Of a DNA stretch of 38,201 nt, positions 30,128 through 37,157 are shown piece after piece. The position numbers and the translations under genes were made by a program. The DNA is from a virus, in the IMG/VR virus record IMGVR_UViG_3300036985_000365, positions 1-38,201 of that record; one strand, written 5' to 3'. The stretch's first letter is position 1. Each line of letters begins with the position of its first letter. Below the pieces are notes generated by a model that saw only the letters and a list, made by a program, of their open reading frames with translations, was not told where the DNA came from and ran no database searches.

Positions 30128-30664
30128 ATGTTTCAACTTAACGGCAACCCCATCGGCCTCGACACAGGCTTCACAATTAACGGCACAAGCTACCCTGCCA
30201 ACTGGATACGCTTGGCCTCACCAGCAGAACGCGCTGCCATCGGCATCACTGAGGTGGCTGATCCGGTTCGTGCTGATGACCGGTTCTACTGGAACGGCGA
30301 CATCAGCAACCCCAAGCTGCTGGAAGATCGTGAGGAGTCTGACAAGGACGGCAACCCGCTGTTTGTCAAGACCCTTGGCACAGTGGACGGCAAGCCAGCA
30401 ATGGTGGACACGGCAGAGCGCTTGGTCACCAAAGGGCTAAAGTCTCAATTCATTGCACAGGTCAAGACCACTGCCGGTACATTGCTGGCCCAAAGCGATT
30501 GGATGGTGATTCGCAAGGTCGAGCGTGATGTGGCTATCCCTGCGGCAGTGGCAACCTACAGGGCTGCTGTGGTGGCTGCAAGCGCAACGAATGAGGCGGC
30601 GATCAGTGCGGTCACTACTGTGGCTCAACTGGCTGCGCTGGCGATTGAGTGGCCTGAGACATGA
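30128..30664 (+). CDS. Tail-fibre-associated protein, tip or assembly factor (178 aa)
   Basis: Follows the large fibre by 8 bases. The first half (MFQLNGNPIGLDTGFTINGT, SYPANWIRLASPAERAAIGI, VADPVRADDRFYWNGD) and the C-terminal helical half (SQFIAQVKTTAGTLLAQSDW, VRDVAIP-like, YRAAVVAASATNEAAISA) resemble the phage family of tail-fibre-associated proteins with an N-terminal beta domain and a helical DUF4376-like end. A role as assembly chaperone or tip is an inference. Confidence 0.65.
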   Translation: MFQLNGNPIGLDTGFTINGTSYPANWIRLASPAERAAIGITEVADPVRADDRFYWNGDISNPKLLEDREESDKDGNPLFVKTLGTVDGKPAMVDTAERLVTKGLKSQFIAQVKTTAGTLLAQSDWMVIRKVERDVAIPAAVATYRAAVVAASATNEAAISAVTTVAQLAALAIEWPET

Positions 30665-30861
30665 ATCAAATTGACGCCACAGACGCCAAGCTAGCCACGC
30701 ACGAAGAGATTTGTGCCATGAGGTACGCACAAATTCAAAAAGGCTTTGAGTCAGGCAGCAAACGCATGAGCCGCATTGAGTACATCCTGTACGCGCTGAT
30801 TGCGGTCACGCTGCTTGGCCCAGGCTTTGCCGCCGAGATGTTAAAGAAAATCCTGATGTAA
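30661..30861 (+). CDS. Small tail-anchored membrane protein (66 aa)
   Basis: Coupled by ATGA. The first 40 residues are a charged helix (EICAMRYAQIQKGFESGSKR), then one transmembrane segment (YILYALIAVTLLGPGFAAEM) and a short basic end. Located at the beginning of the lysis region. Possibly a holin-associated or spanin-like helper; not identified. Confidence 0.6.
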   Translation: MNQIDATDAKLATHEEICAMRYAQIQKGFESGSKRMSRIEYILYALIAVTLLGPGFAAEMLKKILM

Positions 30862-30863
30862 TC

Positions 30864-30992
30864 ATGGACGCCCTGCCGCCACCACCACCGGCAGCGCAAG
30901 CACCGGCTCCGGTCTTTGAGTGCGTGCGGTGGGGCTGGTCATCTGACCGGCTGCTGGTCTGGTGTCTGAAGTGGCGGGAGAAGAAATCGTGA
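30864..30992 (+). CDS. Possible Pro-rich mini-protein (42 aa)
   Basis: A 42-codon frame starting two bases after the preceding stop. It codes MDALPPPPPAAQAPAPVF and then a Trp-rich tail (RWGWSSDRLLVWCLKWREKK). Its TGA overlaps the GTG of the next gene as GTGA, a coupling pattern used all over this genome, but codon evidence is weak and the sequence could be non-coding. Pro-rich small genes near lysis can be Rz1-like, though no lipobox is visible. Confidence 0.4.
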   Translation: MDALPPPPPAAQAPAPVFECVRWGWSSDRLLVWCLKWREKKS

Positions 30993-31459
30993 TTGATCCG
31001 ATTACAGCCCTTGCAGGCATTCAGGCAGCAGTCGCGCTGATCAAGAAGGTCAGCAAGACTGTTGACGATGTATCGTCTCTCGGCCCTGTCCTTGGCAAAT
31101 ACTTTGATGCAAAGTCCACAGCCTCCAAGGCTGTTGTCCAAGCCAAGAAGTCGAAGTCCAGCATGGGCACGGCCATCCAAATTGAGATGGCGCTGGATCA
31201 AGCCAAGCGGTTTGAGGACGAGCTTCAATTGCTGTTCATGCAGTCCGGCAAGATCGATGTCTGGAACAAGATCAAGACCAGAGCAGCAGCGATGGATGTG
31301 GAGTCTGCCCATGATGCACGCAGAGAAAAAGAAGCTGCGGCCAAGCGCAAAGCAGAAATGGATGAGGCGATTGAACTGACGCTGATGGCACTTGTATTTT
31401 TCAGTTTGCTCGGCGTTATCATTTATTTCAGCCTTGGCATCCTTGAGCAGCAAAAATGA
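30989..31459 (+). CDS. Lysis-region helical protein with C-terminal membrane helix (156 aa)
   Basis: GTG 30989 has GGGAG at a good distance; an upstream GTG at 30962 in the same frame would add nine residues. It starts MIDPITALAGIQAAVALIKK, a long Lys/Ala-rich helix, LDQAKRFEDELQLLFMQSGK, DVWNKIKTRAA, then a coiled coil and a transmembrane segment (LTLMALVFFSLLGVIIYFSL). This type commonly precedes holin/endolysin in environmental phages. Function unknown. Couples to the next gene by ATGA. Confidence 0.65.
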   Translation: MIDPITALAGIQAAVALIKKVSKTVDDVSSLGPVLGKYFDAKSTASKAVVQAKKSKSSMGTAIQIEMALDQAKRFEDELQLLFMQSGKIDVWNKIKTRAAAMDVESAHDARREKEAAAKRKAEMDEAIELTLMALVFFSLLGVIIYFSLGILEQQK

Positions 31460-32064
31460 GTGATGAACGCCTTGCCTTGGTTGACAAAATTCTGGCCTAT
31501 GTGTCCAGCCCATTCCGGCTGTTCGCAATGGTGCTCATGGCCGTGCTCACCTTTGCTGGGTACTTTCTCTACGCAAACCAAGACCTGCTGATCGGCGCCT
31601 ACAAGGAGTCCAAGAAGATCCCCAGCATTGCAGAGGATCGGGTGGAGGACGCAGCAGCGCACCTGTTCAAGCAGTCCGGTGCGCTGGTGGTGGCGGTGTT
31701 CAAAGTAAATTCAATGTTTGGCACTCGCATCCTGTATCGGGCCTATGGAAAGAACGGCAGGGATAAGACAAACGATGGGCTGGATGTCGGTTTGTTTAGT
31801 GCCAACCAAAGTAACAATTCTGACATTGTTAAATTGCTTGCAAACGAGATTCCATGCGGCGAGTACAAGTCAGCGCAGAGTGAGATGGGGCTTTGGTATA
31901 TTGCCAAGGGCGTGGCCTACACATGCCGTATTTCAGTGCCACCAGAGCCTGGTCGCTTTGTTGGCCAGATCACAGTCGGCTGGGCAGCAGAGCCAGAAGA
32001 CATGGACAGCGCCCGTGCAATGCTGCAAATTGCCGCAACAATGCTTTCAAGGAGTAAACAGTAA
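31456..32064 (+). CDS. Conserved phage membrane-anchored protein (202 aa)
   Basis: One transmembrane segment near residues 20-40 (FRLFAMVLMAVLTFAGYFLY) followed by a soluble, probably exported domain with HLFKQSGALVVAVFKVNSM, RILYRAYGKNGRDK, NEIPCGEYKSAQSEMGLWYI and PPEPGRFVGQITVGW. The pattern is conserved in many environmental podoviruses. The soluble part looks like a sensor-type alpha/beta fold. A lysis-control role is only suggested by position before the holin. Confidence 0.65.
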   Translation: MSDERLALVDKILAYVSSPFRLFAMVLMAVLTFAGYFLYANQDLLIGAYKESKKIPSIAEDRVEDAAAHLFKQSGALVVAVFKVNSMFGTRILYRAYGKNGRDKTNDGLDVGLFSANQSNNSDIVKLLANEIPCGEYKSAQSEMGLWYIAKGVAYTCRISVPPEPGRFVGQITVGWAAEPEDMDSARAMLQIAATMLSRSKQ

Positions 32065-32561
32065 TGGATTGGCTAAAACAAATTGCGCCCACGATTGCCA
32101 CGGCAATGGGTGGCCCACTTGCAGGCATGGCAGTGTCGGCTATCTCCAAGGCCATTGGCGTTGACCCCGACAAGGTAGGCGACCTGATCTCCAACAACAA
32201 ACTGTCAGCAGAGCAGATTGCTCAAGTCAAAATTGCTGAGATTGAACTGCAAAAGCAAGCGCAAGAGCTTGGCCTTAACTTTGAAAAGCTGGAGGTTGAG
32301 GATAGGAAGTCAGCGCGTGAGATGCAGGCCACCACCAGATCAATCGTGCCCCCTGCGCTGGCTGCAATCATCACCGTTGGATTTTTTAGCATTCTAATTA
32401 TGATGATGATTGGAAAGGTGGACGGAAATAACCCAACCATCCTGATGATGCTGGGCAGTCTTTCCACCGCTTGGACAGGAATCGTTGCTTATTATTTTGG
32501 CAGCAGCGCTGGCTCACAAGCCAAGACCGATTTACTCTCTAAGGCAGGGCCAGTGAAATGA
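32064..32561 (+). CDS. 3TM-type holin (165 aa)
   Basis: Hydrophobic segment one in IATAMGGPLAGMAVSAISKA, a long charged central helix (IAQVKIAEIELQKQAQELGL, NFEKLEVEDRKSA), then two transmembrane segments (ALAAIITVGFFSILIMMMIG and ILMMLGSLSTAWTGIVAYYF) and the ending GSSAGSQAKTDLL. This matches the GTA_holin_3TM family. It would open the inner membrane for the endolysin, whose ATG overlaps its stop. Confidence 0.85.
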   Translation: MDWLKQIAPTIATAMGGPLAGMAVSAISKAIGVDPDKVGDLISNNKLSAEQIAQVKIAEIELQKQAQELGLNFEKLEVEDRKSAREMQATTRSIVPPALAAIITVGFFSILIMMMIGKVDGNNPTILMMLGSLSTAWTGIVAYYFGSSAGSQAKTDLLSKAGPVK

Positions 32562-33064
32562 AAGAAAACTTTGACTCCGCACTGGCTGCTGTCCTCCACC
32601 ACGAAGGCGGCTTTGTAAACCATCCGTCAGACCCTGGCGGCATGACCAACCTCGGCGTGACCAAGAAGGTCTGGGAGGAGTGGGTCGGGCATGAGGTGGA
32701 TGAAAAAACCATGCGTGGCCTGACCCCCGAGACTGTCGGCCCGATGTACAAATCCAAGTATTGGGACAAGGTCAAGGGCGATGAGCTACCGGCTGGCGTG
32801 GACTATGTGGTGTTCGATGCGGCGGTGAACAGCGGCCCAGGTCGGGCTGCCAAGTGGCTGCAAGCGTGCGTGGGGGTTGACCCTGATGGCGGCATCGGCC
32901 CAAAGACTTTGCAGGCTGTGGCGGCATTTCAGGGTGATCTGGTTGATGACTATGGCAAGCGCAGGCTGTCATTCCTCATGGATCTGCCACACTGGCCAAC
33001 CTTTGGCAAGGGATGGGGCCGTAGGGTTGCTGAAGTTGGCAAAGTAGGCGCAGACATGGCATAA
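32558..33064 (+). CDS. GH108 endolysin (168 aa)
   Basis: N-terminal catalytic signature HHEGGFVNHPSDPGGMTNLG with Glu16, as in GH108/zliS-type N-acetylmuramidases, then a helical domain containing DYVVFDAAVNSGPGRAAKWL, the peptidoglycan-binding-like DGGIGPKTLQAV and the end RRLSFLMDLPHWPTFGKGWG. No signal peptide, so it needs the holin. ATGA coupling to the holin makes a classical lysis cassette. Confidence 0.93.
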   Translation: MKENFDSALAAVLHHEGGFVNHPSDPGGMTNLGVTKKVWEEWVGHEVDEKTMRGLTPETVGPMYKSKYWDKVKGDELPAGVDYVVFDAAVNSGPGRAAKWLQACVGVDPDGGIGPKTLQAVAAFQGDLVDDYGKRRLSFLMDLPHWPTFGKGWGRRVAEVGKVGADMA

Positions 33065-33080
33065 GTGAAATAATCACCTC

Positions 33081-33737
33081 ATGGCCAATGTCAAGCAACA
33101 ATTAGAGACGCCTTCACTCTCACCTCTGGGTTATCCACCAGAGGTGTATGAACGCCGGAACTTGAACGAGAACAACGGCGCACTGAACATTTTTGCCAGA
33201 AAACTGACTTCCGTGCTTGGCTCACTGTTTGGGCCAAGGGGCGGCAAGTTTATGAACAACCCCCACGGGGCGTTTCAGGACTCAACCGACCAGACGGCGG
33301 CCAACACCACCACGGCCTATGCCGTCACATTCAACACGACAGATTTCAGCAATGGCGTGACAATAGCCAGCGGCAGTCGAATCACAGTGGCCGACAGTGG
33401 CATATGGAATTTGCAGTTTTCCATTCAGTTTAAAAACACAACAAACGATGGTCAAGATGTGGATGTTTGGTTTCGCAAGAATGGTACAAACATTGCAAAC
33501 TCAAACAGCAGATTTCACCCTCCTCAAAGAAAAAGCGCTGGCGACCCAAGCCATATCATTGCTGCATTGAATTTTTTTGTTGAAATGGCTGCTAATGATT
33601 ACATTGAGATTATGTGGAGAACTGAAAACACTGGTGTAAGTATTGAGCATTTTGGGACAAGCGCCAGCCCCACACGACCAGCAGTGCCATCGGCCATCGT
33701 CACGATGAGCTTTGTGTCCAACCTACCGACAATATAG
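33081..33737 (+). CDS. Jelly-roll tail spike / knob-like protein (218 aa)
   Basis: Residues 1-60 hold a linker/attachment region (EVYERRNLNENNGALNIFAR). The rest is a C1q/TNF-like beta sandwich (TTAYAVTFNTTDFSNGVTIA, SGIWNLQFSIQFKNT, VDVWFRKNGTNIANS, NDYIEIMWRTENTGVSIEHF). The stretch 33410-33650 is more AT-rich than its flanks, as in the fibre gene. Probably a receptor-facing trimeric head. Confidence 0.7.
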   Translation: MANVKQQLETPSLSPLGYPPEVYERRNLNENNGALNIFARKLTSVLGSLFGPRGGKFMNNPHGAFQDSTDQTAANTTTAYAVTFNTTDFSNGVTIASGSRITVADSGIWNLQFSIQFKNTTNDGQDVDVWFRKNGTNIANSNSRFHPPQRKSAGDPSHIIAALNFFVEMAANDYIEIMWRTENTGVSIEHFGTSASPTRPAVPSAIVTMSFVSNLPTI

Positions 33738-33739
33738 CC

Positions 33740-35218
33740 ATGTACATACCTCTCAAATTACCACCAGGCATTTACAGGAACGGCACGGAGTACCAAGCTG
33801 CGGGGCGCTGGTATGACGCGAATCTGGTGCGCTGGTACGAGAACACCCTGCGGCCAATGGGCGGCTGGAGGAAACGCTCGGCAAGCCAGATGACGGGTCT
33901 GTGCAGGGGTTTCATCACTTGGCGCAACAACAGCGGAGAGCGATTTATTGCCGCTGGTACGCAATCCAAGCTGTACGCCATGAACGAGGCGGGGACACTC
34001 AAGGAAATTACCCCTACCGGCATCACTGCCGGCATTGCCGATGCCACGATCAAGACCGGCTACGGATACAGCACCTATGGCACATATGCCTATGGTGTGG
34101 CCAGACCAGACTTAGGTGGGCTGATTCCAGCCACGACATGGAGCTTGGACACATGGGGCGAGTATCTGGTGGCGTGCTCAAGCGCTGACGGCAAGCTCTA
34201 CGAGTGGCAGCTTGGCTTCACCACCCCGACACTGGCAGCGGCCATCACCAATGCACCAACGGGCAACAAGGCTCTTTTGGTGACTGCCGAGCGCATCCTG
34301 TTTGCCCTTGGCGCTGGTGGCAATCCCCGCAAGGTGCAGTGGTGTGACCAAGAAGACAATACTGTCTGGACGCCACTGTCCACCAATCAGGCGGGTGACT
34401 TTGAGTTGGCCACAGTTGGAACATTGATTGCCGGCAAGCGCGTCAAGGGTATCAACCTGCTCTTTACAGATGTGGATGTACACACGGCGACCTATATCGG
34501 CGCCCCGTTTATTTATGGCTTTGAGAAGGCTGGCTCTGGCTGCGGCCTGATCTCGGCTCAAGCTGTGGCGGCCATTGACACGGCGGCGATCTGGATGAGC
34601 AAGTCTGGCTTCTGGACTTATGACGGATATGTCAAGCCGCTGCCCAGCGATGTGTCTGACTATGTGTTCAGCAACATGAACTTCAACCAAGCATCTAAGG
34701 TCTACGCTGTCCACAACAGCCAATTTGGTGAGATCTGGTGGTATTACCCAAGCAGCGGCAGCAATGAGAATGACAGCTATGTCACCTACAACTACCGCGA
34801 AAACCACTGGAATATCGGCTCATTGGCGCGTACTGCTGGCACTGATGCGGGTGTATTCACTAACCCGCTGCTGGTGTCAACCGATGGCTACATCTACGAG
34901 CATGAGGTGGGTTTTGCCTATGACAGCGCCAGTGTTTTTGCTGAGTCTGGGCCAGTTCAGCTTGGCAATGGCGACAACATCATGTCTGTGCGGCAAGTTG
35001 TGCCAGACGAGCAAACCTTGGGCGAGGCAGTGGTTTCATTCAAAACCCGCAATTACCCCACGGGTACTCAGTCCACATTCGGGCCATACACGGCGGCCAA
35101 CCCTACTGATGTCCGGTTTGCGGCGCGGCAGGTCAATGTCAAGGTGGCGGGGGCGGTGCTGGCCGATTGGCGCATTGGGGTGATGCGGCTGGAGGCAGTG
35201 GCCGGCGGCAAACGATGA
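33740..35218 (+). CDS. Tail hub, P22 gp10-like stabilisation protein (492 aa)
   Basis: Starts with MYIPLKLPPGIYRNGTEYQA and GRWYDANLVRWYENTLRPMG, the conserved opening of the phage stabilisation/hub family. Repeated blade-like strands follow (ERFIAAGTQSKLYAMN, GEYLVACSSADGKLYEWQ, ERILFALGAGG, AAIWMSKSGFWTYDGYV, GYIYEHEVGFAYDS), giving a beta-propeller. The C-terminus is a beta sandwich. It closes the portal channel after packaging. Confidence 0.85.
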   Translation: MYIPLKLPPGIYRNGTEYQAAGRWYDANLVRWYENTLRPMGGWRKRSASQMTGLCRGFITWRNNSGERFIAAGTQSKLYAMNEAGTLKEITPTGITAGIADATIKTGYGYSTYGTYAYGVARPDLGGLIPATTWSLDTWGEYLVACSSADGKLYEWQLGFTTPTLAAAITNAPTGNKALLVTAERILFALGAGGNPRKVQWCDQEDNTVWTPLSTNQAGDFELATVGTLIAGKRVKGINLLFTDVDVHTATYIGAPFIYGFEKAGSGCGLISAQAVAAIDTAAIWMSKSGFWTYDGYVKPLPSDVSDYVFSNMNFNQASKVYAVHNSQFGEIWWYYPSSGSNENDSYVTYNYRENHWNIGSLARTAGTDAGVFTNPLLVSTDGYIYEHEVGFAYDSASVFAESGPVQLGNGDNIMSVRQVVPDEQTLGEAVVSFKTRNYPTGTQSTFGPYTAANPTDVRFAARQVNVKVAGAVLADWRIGVMRLEAVAGGKR

Positions 35219-35583
35219 GCGATTCTGAGCACTTGAAGAGACTGCGCCATCATGTGGAGGCTGCTTTAGAATACTCTGGAGGCACACACAATTTTGACGA
35301 TGTTGCCGAGATGGTGAGGGATCACAGGTTGCAGTTGTGGCCAGCCTCAAACTCGGTGGTATTGACAGAGATCATTGTCTACCCGCGACTCAAGAACTTG
35401 CATTACTTCTTGGCTGGTGGCGACCTAGATGAACTCTCAAGGATGCGACCAATGATCGAATCCTGGGGCAAGTCGATTGGCTGCACCAGAGTGACTTTGG
35501 CAGGCCGCAAGGGCTGGGCAAAGACATTTTTAAAAGACGAAGGCTACAGGCCACAGTGGTCTGTACTTGCAAAGGAGTTGTAA
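35215..35583 (+). CDS. GNAT-like phage protein (122 aa)
   Basis: Start at ATG 35215 coupled by ATGA to the hub gene; the frame from 35167 is a shadow. VEAALEYSGGTHNFDDVAEM, LQLWPASNSVVLTEIIVYPR, LHYFLAGGDLDELSRMRPMI and SIGCTRVTLAGRKGWAKTFL match a family of short GNAT-fold proteins found among podovirus structural genes. The acetyl-CoA loop is weak, so activity is uncertain. Confidence 0.75.
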   Translation: MSDSEHLKRLRHHVEAALEYSGGTHNFDDVAEMVRDHRLQLWPASNSVVLTEIIVYPRLKNLHYFLAGGDLDELSRMRPMIESWGKSIGCTRVTLAGRKGWAKTFLKDEGYRPQWSVLAKEL

Positions 35584-36408
35584 ATGGCGACAATTGACGA
35601 GTTATATCAGCAGTCCCTACTGGGTAATTTGCCGACTACCCTCACCCCGTACCAGCGAATCATGGGGCAGATGACGCCGACCATGAATCCGTATACGGGC
35701 GCAGGTGTTGCCATAGGTGGCTACGACCCAGCACTGTACAGGCGCATGAGTGGATCAGGTTTGATTAACTTGGGCCAAGGTGGTGGTGGCGGCATGGGCG
35801 GCGGCGGCGGTGGTAGCGATTACAACGGCGGCCCCAATCAGTATGTTCAAAACGAGACTTTTGCGCAGCAAAGTGCGCGTAATCAGCAGCTCAACGACTT
35901 TCTAACGGGCCTCACAAAAATGAGTCCCACGGGCTTGCTTATGAGCAGCCTTAACACCCTTTTCGGATCGCAAGCCCCCGCACCTGTGGAAAACGCGGGA
36001 GGATATGGCGGGTATATAGGAACGCCAAGCTATGAATCAGGGATTGGCATTCCAGGAGAATCATTGGCCAATGAGGCTCGTGACCAGTTTGACGCAAACC
36101 AAGGCGCTGCTGTTGGAGGAGATGTAGGAAGCATTTCAGACCAGAACACTGGTGGAGACGGCGGCGGTTATGGTGGCTACAGTGATAGCGCTGGTGGCAG
36201 CTTTGGCGGCGGCGAGTACAACATGGGCGGCCCTGTTGACCGAGTCGGTGGCCCCAACCCACCAGGCCCAGATGACGGCACTGGCATGTTGCAGCTTGGC
36301 GAGTATGTCATCAAAAAATCAGCAGTCAAGAAGTACGGCCAAGGGCTGCTGGACATGATCAACGATGGCAAGATTCCTGCCAAAAAAATGAAATCTTTAC
36401 TCGGCTAA
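35584..36408 (+). CDS. Gly-rich internal virion protein (274 aa)
   Basis: AAGGAG precedes ATG. N-terminal helices (TIDELYQQSLLGNLPTTLTP), a long Gly-rich middle (GQGGGGGMGGGGGGSDYNGG; later DGGGYGGYSDSAGGSFGGGE) and a compact conserved end: VGGPNPPGPDDGTGMLQLGE then YVIKKSAVKKYGQGLLDMIN. The same end is common in podovirus internal or ejection proteins. Low-complexity Gly DNA near 35780-35815 may slip. Confidence 0.7.
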   Translation: MATIDELYQQSLLGNLPTTLTPYQRIMGQMTPTMNPYTGAGVAIGGYDPALYRRMSGSGLINLGQGGGGGMGGGGGGSDYNGGPNQYVQNETFAQQSARNQQLNDFLTGLTKMSPTGLLMSSLNTLFGSQAPAPVENAGGYGGYIGTPSYESGIGIPGESLANEARDQFDANQGAAVGGDVGSISDQNTGGDGGGYGGYSDSAGGSFGGGEYNMGGPVDRVGGPNPPGPDDGTGMLQLGEYVIKKSAVKKYGQGLLDMINDGKIPAKKMKSLLG

Positions 36409-36418
36409 GGGGAAAAAA

Positions 36419-37147
36419 ATGTCTAAAGGTGGAACTCAAACATCCTCAACCTCGATTGATCCTGACATCAAGAGTGCGTTTCTCACAAACTTTGCTCAGG
36501 CTCAAGGTGTTGCAGGAGCATTGCCCGTCCAGCAGTTTGCAGGCTACAACCCGCTGTACCAAGCTGGTGAAGAGCAGATCGTCAACCAGTCACTGACCCC
36601 GTTCACTGGTCAGGAAATCGGCGCGTTTATGAACCCGTACCAGCAGGAAGTCATTGACCGCAGCCTTGGCGATATTGAGTCGAGCCGGCAGATGCAAGAC
36701 CTAAGAGATCGTCAGGCCGCCACACAGGCCAGAGCCTTTGGTGGCTCACGCCAAGGTGTGCAGTCCTCACTGACCAATGCCGCTGCCCTCAAGCAAGCCG
36801 CTGACCTGTCAGCCAACCTGCGCAACCAAGGCTTTGGTCAGGCTGCACAGTTGGCTCAATATGCCCGTGGCCAAAACCTCCAAGGTGGCCAGAATGTGCT
36901 GGCCTTGGGCGGTGCGCGTCAGGCATTTGAGCAGCAGCAGCTTGATGCCATCCGCAACATCGGTTTGCAAAAACTTGGCATTGTGCAGTCCAGCTTGGGT
37001 GCAAGCCCTGCCAACTTAGGTGGCAGTGTGTCAACCCCTTACACCCGCAATGCCGCATCCGGTGCTTTGGGCGGGGCTTTGGCTGGCGGCCAAATGTTTG
37101 GCCCTTATGGCGCAATTGCTGGTGGTCTTTTGGGCGCAATAGGTTAA
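36419..37147 (+). CDS. Internal virion / ejection-type protein (242 aa)
   Basis: GGGGA precedes the ATG. MSKGGTQTSSTSIDPDIKSA, FMNPYQQEVIDRSLGDIESS, RQAATQARAFGGSRQGVQ, long Ala/Gln helices and a C-terminal Gly/Ala hydrophobic tail (GALGGALAGGQMFGPYGAIA followed by GGLLGAIG) that could insert into membrane. It belongs to a recognisable podovirus type whose function, DNA ejection, is inferred from the layout. Confidence 0.7.
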   Translation: MSKGGTQTSSTSIDPDIKSAFLTNFAQAQGVAGALPVQQFAGYNPLYQAGEEQIVNQSLTPFTGQEIGAFMNPYQQEVIDRSLGDIESSRQMQDLRDRQAATQARAFGGSRQGVQSSLTNAAALKQAADLSANLRNQGFGQAAQLAQYARGQNLQGGQNVLALGGARQAFEQQQLDAIRNIGLQKLGIVQSSLGASPANLGGSVSTPYTRNAASGALGGALAGGQMFGPYGAIAGGLLGAIG

Positions 37148-37157
37148 GGGGATAAAA

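Noticed and set aside
30806-31528. 240-aa minus-strand frame
   Set aside because: Lies opposite two coupled plus-strand genes with recognisable membrane helices; no ribosome site.
34178-34807. 209-aa minus-strand frame
   Set aside because: Antisense to the tail hub beta-propeller gene; no promoter or ribosome site.
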